Below, piece by piece: positions 15,872 to 25,499 of a stretch of 32,432 nt of DNA (its first letter is position 1; every line of letters starts with the position of its first letter). Both the position numbers and the translations under genes were made by a program. Under the pieces are notes generated by a model that was not told the origin of the DNA, searched no databases, and saw only the letters and a list, made by a program, of their open reading frames with translations. The DNA comes from Pararhodospirillum photometricum DSM 122 (GTDB taxonomy: Bacteria > Pseudomonadota > Alphaproteobacteria > Rhodospirillales > Rhodospirillaceae): contig NC_017059.1 of NCBI RefSeq assembly GCF_000284415.1, positions 287,141 to 319,572 of the forward strand, written 5' to 3'.

Positions 15872-15900
15872 CACGCTCACCAAACCCACGCTCACCAAAC
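15872..15900 (+). repeat. Short tandem direct repeat upstream of lysC
   Basis: CACGCTCACCAAAC occurs twice, at 15872-15885 and 15887-15900, with a 15-bp period, 48 bp before the lysC start in the ubiG-lysC divergent gap. It could be a regulator site or a chance duplication. Nothing else gene-like was seen in the gap (15669-15947). Confidence 0.5.
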
Positions 15901-15947
15901 ACCGTATCCCCAACCATCGGGACCGAGAATAAGGAAGGCGCTACGCC

Positions 15948-17168
15948 ATGGCGCGCATCGTCATGAAATTCGGCGGAACGTCGGTCGGCGACATCGACCG
16001 CATCCGCAACGTCGCCCGGCGCGTCAAGGCCGAGGTGGACGCCGGCAACGAGGTGGCCGTGGTGGTCTCGGCCATGTCGGGCGAAACCAACCGCCTCGTC
16101 GGCTTTTGCGACGCTATCGCCGAACTGTACGATACCCGCGAATACGACGCCGTGGTCTCCACCGGCGAGCAGGTGACCGTGGGCCTCCTGGCCATGGCGC
16201 TGCAAACCCTGGGGGTGGACGCGCGCTCGTGGACGGGGTGGCAGATCCCCATTCACACCGACGACGCCCACGGCAAGGCGCGGATCCTTTCCATCGACAC
16301 CTCGGTGGTGAGCCAGCGCCTCGCCCAAGGTCAGGTGGCGGTGGTGGCGGGCTTTCAGGGCTTGGGGACCGACAACCGCATCACCACCTTGGGCCGGGGC
16401 GGCTCGGACACCTCGGCGGTGGCGCTGGCCGCCGCCCTGAAGGCCGATCGCTGCGACATCTACACCGACGTGGATGGGGTTTATACCACCGATCCGCGCA
16501 TCGTGGCCAAGGCGCGCAAGCTCCATCGCATCACCTACGAGGAAATGCTGGAACAGGCCTCCCTGGGCGCCAAGGTCTTGCAGACCCGCTCGGTCGAGAT
16601 GGCCATGAAGCATCGGGTGCGGGTCCAGGTGCTCTCGAGTTTTAAGGATCTTCCGGGAACCTTGGTGTGTGACGAGGACGAAATCGTGGAAAAAGAACTG
16701 GTGAGCGGCATTGCCTACAGCCGCGACGAGGCCAAGGTCACCCTGATGGCGGTCGCCGATCGCCCGGGCATCGCGGCCCGGATCTTCGGCCCCCTGGCCG
16801 AGGGCAACATCAACGTCGATATGATCGTTCAGAACATCTCGGCCGACGGTCAGTCCACCGACGTGACCTTCACGCTGCCGCGCGGCGACCTTGCCCGGGC
16901 TCTCAAATTGCTTGAAGATCATCGCGAGTCCATCAACTATCAGAAGGTGATCGCCGACAAGGCGGTGGTGAAGGTGTCGGTGATCGGCGTGGGCATGCGC
17001 AGCCATGCCGGTGTCGCTCAGACCATGTTCGCCGCCTTGTCGGAGAAGGGCATCAACATTCAGGTGATCTCGACCAGCGAGATCAAGGTCTCGGTCCTGA
17101 TCGCCGAGGAATACATGGAACTGGCGGTGCGGGCGCTCCATACCGCCTATGGTCTGGACGCGGCCTGA
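15948..17168 (+). CDS. lysC: Aspartate kinase
   Basis: This enzyme phosphorylates aspartate, the first step toward lysine, threonine, methionine and diaminopimelate. The 406-residue protein has the amino-acid kinase domain with signatures [40 protein letters not shown] and [16 protein letters not shown], followed by two C-terminal ACT domains ([20 protein letters not shown] and [19 protein letters not shown]) that bind feedback inhibitors. Length and layout are those of the monofunctional lysine/threonine-sensitive type. An aaggaagg ribosome site at 15929-15936 supports the start. The next gene begins 28 bp after the stop and may be co-transcribed. Confidence 0.96.
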   Translation: MARIVMKFGGTSVGDIDRIRNVARRVKAEVDAGNEVAVVVSAMSGETNRLVGFCDAIAELYDTREYDAVVSTGEQVTVGLLAMALQTLGVDARSWTGWQIPIHTDDAHGKARILSIDTSVVSQRLAQGQVAVVAGFQGLGTDNRITTLGRGGSDTSAVALAAALKADRCDIYTDVDGVYTTDPRIVAKARKLHRITYEEMLEQASLGAKVLQTRSVEMAMKHRVRVQVLSSFKDLPGTLVCDEDEIVEKELVSGIAYSRDEAKVTLMAVADRPGIAARIFGPLAEGNINVDMIVQNISADGQSTDVTFTLPRGDLARALKLLEDHRESINYQKVIADKAVVKVSVIGVGMRSHAGVAQTMFAALSEKGINIQVISTSEIKVSVLIAEEYMELAVRALHTAYGLDAA

Positions 17169-17196
17169 AACCGCGACGTCAGAGCGGAGACTCCCC

Positions 17197-18285
17197 ATGA
17201 AGGACGCCACCGAACAGCTCCCCGACGAGGGGTTGGCCCAGGCTTGGGCGCGTACACGTCTTAACGAGTTGTGGGCGCGCGGGCGCGCCTTCCTGGGGAC
17301 CGAGGTCGCCGTCTTGGGTGGCGCCATGTCGTGGATCTCGGAACGCCATCTGGTCGCGGCTCTGAGCCAAGCCGGTGGCTTTGGCGTGCTGGCCGCCGGC
17401 TCCATGCCGCCGGCCCTCCTCGACGCCGAGATCAAGGCGACCCGCGCCCTCCTTGAGGAAGGCGGCGGCCAGAAGCCGTTCGGGGTGAACCTGATCACCA
17501 TGCACCCCGAGCTTGATACCTTGATCGATGTCTGCCTCGCCAATCAGGTGTCGCACGTTGTCCTGGCCGGAGGCCTGCCCTCAGCGGCGGCGATCCGGCG
17601 GGTCAAGGAGGGCGGTGCGCGCTGCGTGTGCTTTGCCCCGGCCCTGGCGCTGGCGCGCAAGCTGGTGCGCTCGGGCGCCGATGCCCTGGTGATCGAGGGC
17701 ACGGAAGCCGGCGGCCACATCGGCCCCGTCTCCACCACCGTGCTGGCCCAGGAGATCCTGCCCGAGGTCCATGATGTGCCGGTGTTCGTGGCCGGCGGCA
17801 TTGGGCGGGGCGAGTCTATTGTGTCCTTCCTGGAGATGGGCGCGGCCGGGGTCCAGTTGGGCACCCGCTTTGTTTGCGCCACCGAGTGCATTGCGCATCC
17901 CAACTTCAAAAAGGTCTTTCTGCGCGCCAGCGCCCGCGATGCCCAGCCCACCCCCCAGGTGGACCCGCGCTTCCCGGTGATTCCGGTGCGCGCCTTGGTC
18001 AACAAGGGAACGCAGGCCTTCGTCGAGATGCAGCGCCAGGTGGTGAACCGCTTCCAGGCGGGCGAAATCGACCAAAAGACTGGTCAACTCGAGATCGAAC
18101 ACTTCTGGGCCGGTGCCTTGCGCCGTGCCGTGATTGAGGGCGACATCGAGACCGGATCCCTCATGGCCGGCCAAAGCGTGGGACTTGTCACCCGCGAACA
18201 GCCGGTCGCCGACATCATCGAGGAACTGTGCGAACAGGCGGTGAACACCTTGGCCCGGCGCGTCCCCCCGCCGCTTTCCTTCTAA
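17197..18285 (+). CDS. NAD(P)H-dependent flavin oxidoreductase / nitronate monooxygenase-like protein
   Basis: The 362-residue product is a TIM-barrel flavoprotein of the nitronate monooxygenase (2-nitropropane dioxygenase) family. Visible hallmarks are [20 protein letters not shown] near the N terminus, the FMN-binding segments [20 protein letters not shown] and [20 protein letters not shown], and [15 protein letters not shown]. The physiological substrate in this branch is not established; many members sit beside lysC or ptsP without a known role. ATG 17197 is chosen with gcggaga just upstream; a longer in-frame start at 17149 would overlap lysC. ptsP follows after 27 bp. Confidence 0.88.
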   Translation: MKDATEQLPDEGLAQAWARTRLNELWARGRAFLGTEVAVLGGAMSWISERHLVAALSQAGGFGVLAAGSMPPALLDAEIKATRALLEEGGGQKPFGVNLITMHPELDTLIDVCLANQVSHVVLAGGLPSAAAIRRVKEGGARCVCFAPALALARKLVRSGADALVIEGTEAGGHIGPVSTTVLAQEILPEVHDVPVFVAGGIGRGESIVSFLEMGAAGVQLGTRFVCATECIAHPNFKKVFLRASARDAQPTPQVDPRFPVIPVRALVNKGTQAFVEMQRQVVNRFQAGEIDQKTGQLEIEHFWAGALRRAVIEGDIETGSLMAGQSVGLVTREQPVADIIEELCEQAVNTLARRVPPPLSF

Positions 18286-18312
18286 TCACCCCCGAGAGGG
18301 GAGCTTGACGCC

Positions 18313-20580
18313 ATGACGCTGCGCGATCCGAACGCGCGCCGTTTGCTGGGGCGCCTGCGCGACGTCATGGCCGGCGGCGGCAGTGCCCAAGACCGCCTGG
18401 ACCGGGTGACCATCCTTATCGCCGAGGCGATGGGGACGGACGTTTGCTCGTGCTATGTCCAGCGGGCCGGCGAGGTTCTGGAGCTTTTTGCCACCTGCGG
18501 CCTAACCCAGACCGCGGTTCACCATACCCGCTTGCGGGTGGGCGAGGGCCTGATCGGCGAGATCGCCGCGCTGGCCCGCCCCTTGCGCGTGGCCGATGCC
18601 TGGGCGCACCCGGCCTTTGCCTACCGCCCGGAAACGGGAGAGGAGGTCTTCAAATCCCTGATGGGCGTGCCCTTGGTGCGCGGCGGACGGGTCATTGGCG
18701 TGCTGGCGGTCCAGAACCGGGAAACCCGCGACTACCAGGACATCGAACAAGAGGCGCTGGAAACCGTTGCCATGGTCCTGGCCGAGCTTTTGGCCGGCTC
18801 GGGGCTGATCCCGCGCGACGAGGTGGGGCCGGCCGTGGGCAACGCCGTGCTGCCGCTGCGCCTTGAAGGCACCATTTTGAATCCCGGCATCGGCCTGGGC
18901 ACCGCCGTCTATCACCAGCCCGAGGTCCATGTCACCAAGCTGCTGGGCGACGACCCGGAGAGCGAACTGGCGCGCCTGCGCGCCGCCATGACCGAAATGC
19001 GCGAGAGCCTGGACAGCATGCTGGCGGCCAGCGCCAAAGGACCCAGCGAAGCCCGGGAACTCCTGGAAACCTTCCGCATGTTCGCCGACGATGCGGGATG
19101 GATCAGCCGGATTTCCGAGCATGTCCGCGCCGGCCTCTCGGCCGAGGCTGCCGTGCGCAAGGTGGACGACGAGATGCGCCTGCGGCTGTCGCAGGTCTCG
19201 GACCCCTATATCCGCGAACGCCTGCACGACCTGGAGGACTTGGCGAATCGCCTGTTGCGCCACCTGACCGGCGAGCGCGGCACGGCGGCCAAAAGCGACC
19301 TGCCCGAGCACGTGATCCTGATTTGCCGCACCTTGGGCCCGGCTGAACTCCTGGACTACGATCCCGCGCGGCTACGCGGCGTGATCTTGGAGGAAGGCAG
19401 CCCGGCCATGCACGCGGTGATCGTGGCCAAGGCCCTGGATATCCCGGTCATTGGCCGCCTGCCCGGGGTGTTCCAGCGCATCGCGCCCTTGGATCCGGTG
19501 GTGGTCGATGCCGAGCATGGGCAGGTGTTCGTGCGCCCGGGCGAGGACGTGCGCGAGGCGGTGCTCTCGGGCGTGCTCGAACGTAACCAGCGCCGCGAGT
19601 TGTATCACCGCCTGCGCGACCTGCCGGCCGAGACCCGCGACGGCCAGCGCATCTCGCTGCGCATCAACGCCGGCTTGATGATGGACATGGAGAACCTAGC
19701 CGAAACCGGCGCCGACGGGGTGGGCTTGTACCGCACCGAGATCCCGTTCATGGCGAGACCCAGCCTCCCCTCGGTCGAGAGCCAAACCCACCTGTATCGC
19801 CGGGTCCTGGAACTGGCCGGCGACAAGCCCGTGGTCTTTCGCACCCTTGATGTCGGCGGCGACAAGCTGCTGCCTTATTGGCAGAGCCAGCCCGAGGACA
19901 ACCCGGCGCTGGGCTGGCGCTCGGCTCGCATCACCCTCGACCGCCCGGCCATCTTGCGTCAGCAGTTGCGCTCTTTGTTGCGGGCCTCGGCGGGACGCGA
20001 GTTGCGGGTGATGTTCCCCATGATCGCCACCGTGGGCGAGTTCCGGCTGGCGCGGCACATCCTCGACCTGGAACTGGCGCGCGAGGCCGCCCACGGAACC
20101 CCGGCCCCCGAGCGCCTGCTGGTCGGCACCATGCTGGAGGTCCCGTCGCTGGTCTGGCAATTGCCGGCCCTGGTCCGCGAGCGCCTCGACTTTGTGTCGA
20201 TCGGCTCCAACGACCTGCTTCAGTTCACCTTTGCGGCCGACCGGGGCAATCCCCGGGTGGCCGGACGCTACGACCCCTTGTCGCCGCCGGTGTTGTCCAT
20301 GCTGCGCCGGGTGGTGGAGATCTGCGATGACGCTCAGGTTCCCTTGTCCCTGTGTGGGGAGATGGCCTCGCGGCCGCTGGATGCCGCCGTTTTGATCGCG
20401 CTGGGGTTCAGAACCTTGTCGGTCTCGGCGCCCAGTGTGGGCCGGGTCAAACAGGCGCTGCGCTCGGTGGATCTGGGGGTGTTGCGGCCGTATGTTCTCT
20501 CACTTTTAGACCTGCCGCACACCTCGGTGCGCGATCGTCTCAATAACTTTGGCCGGGATATTCGGCTGGCGCTCGACTGA
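18313..20580 (+). CDS. ptsP: Phosphoenolpyruvate-protein phosphotransferase of the nitrogen PTS (EI-Ntr)
   Basis: EI-Ntr takes phosphate from PEP and passes it to NPr in a regulatory PTS. The 755-residue protein has an N-terminal GAF sensor domain (about 1-165, LRVGEGLIGEIAALARPLRV, IGVLAVQNRETRDYQDIEQE), as expected for PtsP rather than sugar-PTS enzyme I. The EI N-terminal and swivelling domains follow, with the phosphorylated H367 in EGSPAMHAVIVAKALDIPVI. The C-terminal PEP-binding barrel contains VGLYRTEIPFM, DVGGDKLLPYW, SIGSNDLLQFTFA and the catalytic cysteine C681 in LSLCGEMASRP. Known roles link it to nitrogen and potassium status; no NPr or EIIA-Ntr gene is in the window. A gaggggag ribosome site precedes the start. 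Confidence 0.95.
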   Translation: MTLRDPNARRLLGRLRDVMAGGGSAQDRLDRVTILIAEAMGTDVCSCYVQRAGEVLELFATCGLTQTAVHHTRLRVGEGLIGEIAALARPLRVADAWAHPAFAYRPETGEEVFKSLMGVPLVRGGRVIGVLAVQNRETRDYQDIEQEALETVAMVLAELLAGSGLIPRDEVGPAVGNAVLPLRLEGTILNPGIGLGTAVYHQPEVHVTKLLGDDPESELARLRAAMTEMRESLDSMLAASAKGPSEARELLETFRMFADDAGWISRISEHVRAGLSAEAAVRKVDDEMRLRLSQVSDPYIRERLHDLEDLANRLLRHLTGERGTAAKSDLPEHVILICRTLGPAELLDYDPARLRGVILEEGSPAMHAVIVAKALDIPVIGRLPGVFQRIAPLDPVVVDAEHGQVFVRPGEDVREAVLSGVLERNQRRELYHRLRDLPAETRDGQRISLRINAGLMMDMENLAETGADGVGLYRTEIPFMARPSLPSVESQTHLYRRVLELAGDKPVVFRTLDVGGDKLLPYWQSQPEDNPALGWRSARITLDRPAILRQQLRSLLRASAGRELRVMFPMIATVGEFRLARHILDLELAREAAHGTPAPERLLVGTMLEVPSLVWQLPALVRERLDFVSIGSNDLLQFTFAADRGNPRVAGRYDPLSPPVLSMLRRVVEICDDAQVPLSLCGEMASRPLDAAVLIALGFRTLSVSAPSVGRVKQALRSVDLGVLRPYVLSLLDLPHTSVRDRLNNFGRDIRLALD

Positions 20581-20620
20581 CGGGACGTGTTCGGCCCTGG
20601 ATGTTTTTGCAAGAGAAAGG

Positions 20621-20643
20621 CTGGGGAGGCTGGGCTTCCCCAG
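20621..20643. repeat. GC-rich intergenic palindrome copy after ptsP
   Basis: CTGGGGAGGC-tgg-GCTTCCCCAG, one mismatch in the stem, preceded by aagagaaagg and followed by acccct as in other copies. It lies 40 bp after the ptsP stop and probably limits read-through into the chemoreceptor region. Confidence 0.7.
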
Positions 20644-20885
20644 ACCCCTCGATTCCTGAGGGAAAAAATCCTTTTGCCTGCTGCACCTTAAGAGCTATCT
20701 CTATCGTAAAAATCACTTTTTACTAATTCCTTTTCCTTTTTACGTTCTCTTCTCTCACTCCCATAACATTCATCAGTTACTCTTCCCGTTTTACAGGGGT
20801 CTATTCAATTTGGCGCGGGAGTGATAGAATATTTCTTGTAATGATGGTGTAAAAATTCATCACTGCCGTGCAGGGAGGGACCGGA
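20644..20885 (+). promoter_or_regulatory. AT-rich regulatory region upstream of the globin-type chemoreceptor
   Basis: This stretch is far more AT-rich than the rest of the window. It contains a perfect inverted repeat, GTAAAAATCACTTTTTAC (20706-20723; 7-bp arms, 4-bp spacer), which could be an operator or a weak hairpin. It also has pyrimidine-rich runs, and near the gene a TAGAAT hexamer within gtgatagaatattt at about 20821-20834. No confident -35 pairs with it. The likely ribosome site agggaggga (20872-20880) precedes ATG 20886. Confidence 0.5.
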
Positions 20886-22208
20886 ATGGCTCTGAGCAAT
20901 GTGAAACGTCTTCAGGCCATGCGCATTGACGAGGAAACACGAACCCTCTTGCGCGAGCTTCGGCCGCTCGTCGAACCCCATATTGAAGGAATCATCGACA
21001 CCGCGTTCGATGAAATCATGCGACACGAGGAAGTACGCCAAGCTTACCGTGACGTGAACATCGCCGAGGCCAAAAAGAAACAGATCAATCATTGGATCAA
21101 TGTCATTTTTGGCGCCAAGTTTACCGATGATGATTTTAACGACTCGATCGAGATGGGACGAGCCCGACAGCGAATGGGGCTTGACCTGATGTGGTATTTT
21201 GTTTTTTGGGGATTTGTTCTTTCCGAACTGAACCGGCGAATTCTCCCCCAGTATCGCAAAAACCCGGAACGTCAGGCCAAGGTGGCAGCCACCATGACCC
21301 GGGTTGTGATGTTCGACCTGGAAGTCTTCAACGCAGTCTATATTGACTCCGCCAATTCGGCAGCCGCCGCCCATCTCAGCCGGGAAGCCCAGGGCTTTGA
21401 AGCGCAGGTCTCCGGGGTGGTTCGCCGGCTCAGTGACTCGGTTCAGGATCTGCAACACACCGCCCAAACCCTGAAGGACGCCGCCCAGGAAAATGTGGGC
21501 CGCTCCATCGACGCCTTGGGCGCCGTGGACGAGGCCGGCAACAGCGCCCAAACTGTCGCCGCCGCCACCGAGGAACTCGCGGCCTCGATCCAGGAAATCG
21601 GCCGGCAGGTCGCCCAATCCACCGACATGACCCAAGACGCGGTCGGCGAAGCTGAACGGGCCAACACCATGGTCCTCGGTCTCGTGGACACCGCCAACCG
21701 CATTGGGGCGGTCTTGAAGCTGATCAACAGCATTGCCAGCCAAACCAACCTGCTCGCCCTCAACGCCACCATTGAGGCCGCCCGGGCCGGCGAAGCGGGC
21801 AAGGGCTTTGCCGTGGTCGCCGGAGAGGTCAAAAACCTCGCCAACCAAACCGCCAAAGCCACCGATGAAATCTCCAGCCAGATCGCGGCGGTCCAAACCG
21901 CCACCCGAGACGCGGTCGCGGCAATTCAAGGCATCGGGGCGACCATCCAGCGCGTTAGCAGCATCGCCACGACCATTGCCGGGGCCGTTGAGGAACAGCG
22001 CGCGGCGACCCAGGAGATTGCGCGAACCGTGCAAAGCGTCGCCCATAGCACCACCAACGCAACCAACAGCATGAAAGCGGTCTCCCGACTGACGGAAAAC
22101 ACCGAGGGAGCGGCCGACGCGGTGAAGAACAAAATTGATGGCGTCACCAACGACACAACCACCCTCAGAAACGAAATCGAGCGCTTCTTGAGCACGATTC
22201 GCCGCTAA
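20886..22208 (+). CDS. Soluble globin-type methyl-accepting chemotaxis protein
   Basis: The 440-residue protein has no membrane helix. Residues about 5-160 form a protoglobin/HemAT-like sensor ([37 protein letters not shown]). The rest is a chemoreceptor signalling domain with the conserved tip [38 protein letters not shown]. Aligned by its GL-xxx-WY signature to remembered Bacillus HemAT, the proximal heme histidine (VHLRIGL) is replaced by R94 (ARQRMGL), so ordinary heme binding is doubtful. ATG 20886 is chosen because the ribosome site agggaggga lies just before it; a GTG at 20868 is upstream of that site. The protein likely reports to a CheA encoded elsewhere. Confidence 0.9.
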   Translation: MALSNVKRLQAMRIDEETRTLLRELRPLVEPHIEGIIDTAFDEIMRHEEVRQAYRDVNIAEAKKKQINHWINVIFGAKFTDDDFNDSIEMGRARQRMGLDLMWYFVFWGFVLSELNRRILPQYRKNPERQAKVAATMTRVVMFDLEVFNAVYIDSANSAAAAHLSREAQGFEAQVSGVVRRLSDSVQDLQHTAQTLKDAAQENVGRSIDALGAVDEAGNSAQTVAAATEELAASIQEIGRQVAQSTDMTQDAVGEAERANTMVLGLVDTANRIGAVLKLINSIASQTNLLALNATIEAARAGEAGKGFAVVAGEVKNLANQTAKATDEISSQIAAVQTATRDAVAAIQGIGATIQRVSSIATTIAGAVEEQRAATQEIARTVQSVAHSTTNATNSMKAVSRLTENTEGAADAVKNKIDGVTNDTTTLRNEIERFLSTIRR

Positions 22209-22575
22209 CAGGCTGGGGAAAAGCTCAATCCTTCGGACGGTCCCCAGGAAACCAGGGGCCTGGGGGGCCGAGCCTCTCCAAGCTTCTCTTTTCCTTGCTA
22301 GGCCGACGAGAAAACAGCGCTCAAAACCCCTAAAACGACTTCTACGAGACTATTGCACCCGACAAAATCCCCTCGTAAGATCCCGATACTTTTAAGGATA
22401 AGCTCTGGTCGCGACATGGGGTCCGCTTGGCGACGGTTGTGCTCGCCCCGACCAGCTTGCCCCCTGAACGGCAGCCCGGCGTTACCGGCCTTGGCGTGAC
22501 AGCCAAGGCGCTGCTCGCTTGGAGCGCGACCGCCGAACCAACGAAGCATCGGGATCAGCAGAGGGATGTCGCGTG
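22209..22575 (+). other. Intergenic region between two chemoreceptor genes, with repeat and hairpins
   Basis: A degenerate copy of the GC-rich repeat and a pyrimidine-rich tract occupy about 22211-22297. Closer to the downstream gene are two good stems: CCTTGGC-gtgaca-GCCAAGG (22489-22508, perfect 7 bp) and GCGCT/AGCGC (22508-22527). They may form a structured mRNA leader. I could not match them to a known riboswitch; the c-di-GMP riboswitch core was not recognised. No gene is visible. Confidence 0.5.
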
Positions 22576-24264
22576 ATGGGGTTCTTGGATAAGATCACGA
22601 TCAAGACCAAGTTTACAATTATTCTTGTTCTATCGGTATTCTCGCTCCTCATTACCGGGGCCACCAGCGCCTCTCTCCTGCGCGATCAGATGGTCGAGGA
22701 ACGCATCGATAAGGTCAAAGATGTGGTGGCCACGATGATCAGTCAGGCGGAACGCCTGGACGCCGAGGTCGCCCAGGGCCAGCGCACGCGTCAGGACGCC
22801 CAGACCCTGGTGCTCGACACCCTAAACCGCGCGAAGTACGACGACGGAACGGGGTAGTGTGATCGACCCATGAGCGACACGGGCGTGTGGCTGGCCAATG
22901 CCGTAGCCCCCGAGAAGGTTGGGAGCAGCGTGGCAAGCCTGCGGGATGCAACGGGCCAGCCCTTGGGGGAAAAGCTGCTGGCCCTGGGCCGGCTGGGGGA
23001 AGGGACGCTGGCGTACACCTATCACAAGCCGGGATCAGACACCCCGCAGCCAAAAATCAGTTACGTTCAACGCTTTGCTCCCTGGGGGATAATTTTTATA
23101 TCGGGCGTCTATCGGGACGATCTGGACCAGTCATTTTTCAAGATTCTGGGCATTATGTCAGCCCTGTCATTTGGCGTTATTCTCATGACAGGCTCTCTTC
23201 TTCTTATCCTTAGCCGAGGCATCACGCGCCCTCTTGAGTCCTTGAAAGAAAAGATGGTACGCCTTGCGCATAATGAGTGGTCTGTCACCTTGGAAGAAGC
23301 GGAGCGCCGCGACGAAATCGGCGCTATGGGACGCGCGCTCCAAGTGTTTCGCGACATGGGCATGGAACGCGAACGCCTCGCCGCCGCCGAGGCCGAGGCC
23401 TGCGCCACCCGGGAAGCCCGGGCCCGCACTTTGGAATCCCTGGCCACCGACTTTGATCGCTCGGTTTCGGTGGTCCTGACCACCGTCTCTTCGGCCGCCG
23501 GGCAACTGGAGTTTACCGCCCAGGGCATGTCGGCCAACGCCGACCAGACCAACAAACAGGCGTCCACGGTGTGCGGGGCCATCGACTGCGCGGCGAGCAG
23601 CGTGCAGACCGCAGCCACCGCCGCCGAAGAGCTAGCCACGTCGATTCAGGAAATCAGCCGTCAAATCGAACTCTCGACCCGCCTTGCCCAAGGGGCCAGC
23701 GCCGAAGCCAACCGCACCAACCAGACGGTGAAAGGATTGGCCGAAAGCTCGGGACGCATCAGCGAGGTGATCCGGCTGATCAACGATATCGCCTCCCAAA
23801 CCAACCTGCTCGCCCTCAACGCCACCATCGAGGCGGCTCGGGCCGGGGACGCAGGCAAGGGCTTTGCCGTGGTGGCTGGCGAGGTCAAGACGCTGGCCAG
23901 TCAGACCGGACGGGCCACCGAGGAAATCAGCACACAGATCACGGCGGTCCAGAAGGCCTCGGAGGAGGCGGTCATGGCGATCGCCGATATTGTTGGCCGG
24001 ATTGAGGACATCAACGAAATCGCCGCCGCCATTGCCGCCGCCATGGAACAGCATTCCGCCGCCACCGCCGAAATCGCCCGGAACGTGCAGCAAGCGGCGT
24101 CGGTCACGGGTGTTGTCACCGACAATATCGGCGATGTCAGTCAGGCCGCCGGTGAAACCGGACAAGCCGCCAACGAAGTTTTGCAAGCCGCCCGCCAACT
24201 GACCGGACAGGCCCACGACCTCAAAAGCGTGGTGGACCACTTCCTGACCCGGGTCCGCGCCTAA
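22576..24264 (+). pseudogene. Cache-domain methyl-accepting chemotaxis protein interrupted by an in-frame TAG
   Basis: The first part (22576-22857) gives MGFLDKITIKTKF, a membrane helix (FTIILVLSVFSLLITGATSA) and the start of a periplasmic Cache domain, ending NRAKYDDGTG-stop. The same frame continues after the TAG at 22855 with the rest of the Cache domain ([40 protein letters not shown]), a second membrane helix, HAMP and a full signalling domain ([20 protein letters not shown]). Total length, about 562 codons, is normal for the family, so this is one gene with a local lesion. Just after the stop, the pattern VIDP expected in Cache domains can be read in another frame, which suggests a small deletion rather than a single base change. 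The downstream part could restart at ATG 22870 but would lack its first membrane anchor. Confidence 0.85.
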
Positions 24265-24313
24265 AAAGAAAGGAGGGGTCTGGGGAGGCCCGCCTCCCCA
24301 GCCTTTTCTTTTT
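24263..24313. terminator. Bidirectional terminator formed by a GC-rich palindrome copy
   Basis: CTGGGGAGGC-cc-GCCTCCCCAG (24280-24301) is a perfect 10-bp stem, flanked by aaaaagaaag on the left and ccttttcttttt on the right. This gives a T-tract after the stem on either strand. It lies exactly between the convergent chemoreceptor and fnr genes, the textbook arrangement for a shared intrinsic terminator. Confidence 0.85.
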
Positions 24314-25337
24314 AAAGCCTCGGCACCCCCGAAGTCGTGGAGTGCTCGAAGTGCAGAGCCTCCCCTGGACGGCAGTCGGCAAACGCATTGTGCGCAGCAG
24401 TTGCAGCCTCGGCAAAGCCCATCAAGATCAGCTTGCGCTTGCCGGGATAGGTCGCCACGTCGCCGATGGCATAGACCCCGGGCAAGCGGGTCTGACAGGT
24501 TTCCTGCGTCACCGGCACGGCAAAGCGCTCGATGCCCAGCCCCCACTCGGCCATGGCCCCAAGATCGGTGGCCAGCCCAAAGAAGGCGAGGAGCACCTGA
24601 GCCTCCAGCCGCTTTTCCTGGTCGTCGAGGTCGGCAACCACCACCGCCTCCAGCCGGCCCTCGGCGCCTTCCAGGGCCTTGAGCTGATAGGGAATGACGA
24701 GGTCAAGACGCCCTTCGGCGGCCAGGGCCTCCAGCCGGGCGGCGCTTTCCGGGGCACAGCGGAACTTGGGCCGACGATGCACGACCATGACGCGCTCGGC
24801 CACTTCGCTCAACGACAAGGCCCAGTCCACGGCCGAATCGCCGCCCCCGGCGATGACCACGCGCTGCCCCCGGAACGCCTCGCGCCGCGACACCGAGTAA
24901 AACACGCTGGTGCCCTCAAACGCCTCAAGGTGAGCCAGCGGTGGCCGGTTGGGGCCAAACGCCCCGGCGCCGGCGGCCACGATCACCGCCGCCGCCTCCA
25001 GCACCAAGCCCTTGTTGGTGGTGACCCGCCACAGGGCCGGCGTCCCTTCCAGGCGCTCCAGACCGGTCACAAGCTGGGAGAAGTGATAGGTGGGGGCAAA
25101 GGGCTGGGCCTGATCCAGCAAGCGCTCGATCAACTCCCCTGCCGGGATCGCCGCAAAGCCGGGAATGTCGTAAATCGGCTTTTCTGGATACAGCGCCGTC
25201 AACTGGCCACCGGGGCCGTCCAAGGCATCGACCACATGGCAGCGCAGCCGCAGCATGCCGCACTGAAACACGGCCGAGAGCCCCACCGGGCCCGCGCCGA
25301 TCACCACCACGTCGGTACGCAAGGGGGAGGAGGTCAT
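24312..25337 (-). CDS. Ferredoxin--NADP+ reductase, thioredoxin-reductase-like type
   Basis: The 341-residue flavoenzyme has an FAD-binding GxGxxG segment at the N terminus (VVVIGAGPVGLSAVFQCGM), the GGQLTALYPEKPIYDIPGF motif, an NADPH-binding segment (QRVVIAGGGDSAVDWALSLS), and the second FAD motif GVYAIGDVATYPGKRKLILM. No CxxC redox pair is present, which separates it from thioredoxin reductase and places it with the homodimeric ferredoxin/flavodoxin-NADP reductases; the C-terminal HSTTSGVPRL is typical of them. It would move electrons between ferredoxin and NADP(H). ATG 25337 is chosen over a much longer open frame whose extra residues are antisense repeat sequence. It converges with the chemoreceptor gene. 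Confidence 0.92.
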   Translation of the reverse strand: MTSSPLRTDVVVIGAGPVGLSAVFQCGMLRLRCHVVDALDGPGGQLTALYPEKPIYDIPGFAAIPAGELIERLLDQAQPFAPTYHFSQLVTGLERLEGTPALWRVTTNKGLVLEAAAVIVAAGAGAFGPNRPPLAHLEAFEGTSVFYSVSRREAFRGQRVVIAGGGDSAVDWALSLSEVAERVMVVHRRPKFRCAPESAARLEALAAEGRLDLVIPYQLKALEGAEGRLEAVVVADLDDQEKRLEAQVLLAFFGLATDLGAMAEWGLGIERFAVPVTQETCQTRLPGVYAIGDVATYPGKRKLILMGFAEAATAAHNAFADCRPGEALHFEHSTTSGVPRL

Positions 25338-25422
25338 GGAAGGGCTTCCCTTTTGAGAATAAAGCGCTGGTGTACGAAAGCCCGCCGCCCGGCGCAAGCG
25401 CGCTGCCGGGGCCGAAAAGGAA

Positions 25423-25448
25423 GTCTGGGGAGGCTCGCCTCCCCAGAC
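25423..25448. repeat. GC-rich intergenic palindrome, perfect copy 1 upstream of tsaE
   Basis: GTCTGGGGAGGC-tc-GCCTCCCCAGAC, a perfect 12-bp inverted repeat preceded by gaaaaggaa. With the next copy it fills the fnr-tsaE divergent gap (25338-25587), where no gene is visible. Confidence 0.9.
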
Positions 25449-25499
25449 CCCACATTGACGCTGGTGCTCCGAGCGAGGCCATGCCCCAGGATCGGAGGG

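Noticed and set aside
15669..17543. Upstream extension of the ubiG frame to 872 residues
   Set aside because: The extension is antisense to lysC and has no recognisable domain; a good ribosome site and the family N-terminus place the start at 15668.
20810..20826. Sigma54-like TTGGCGCG before the globin chemoreceptor
   Set aside because: The -12 half (TTGC) is absent; TGAT is found instead.
22870..24264. Treating the downstream chemoreceptor part as an independent gene starting at ATG 22870
   Set aside because: It would begin in the middle of a Cache domain, without the first membrane helix that is encoded in the same frame just upstream.
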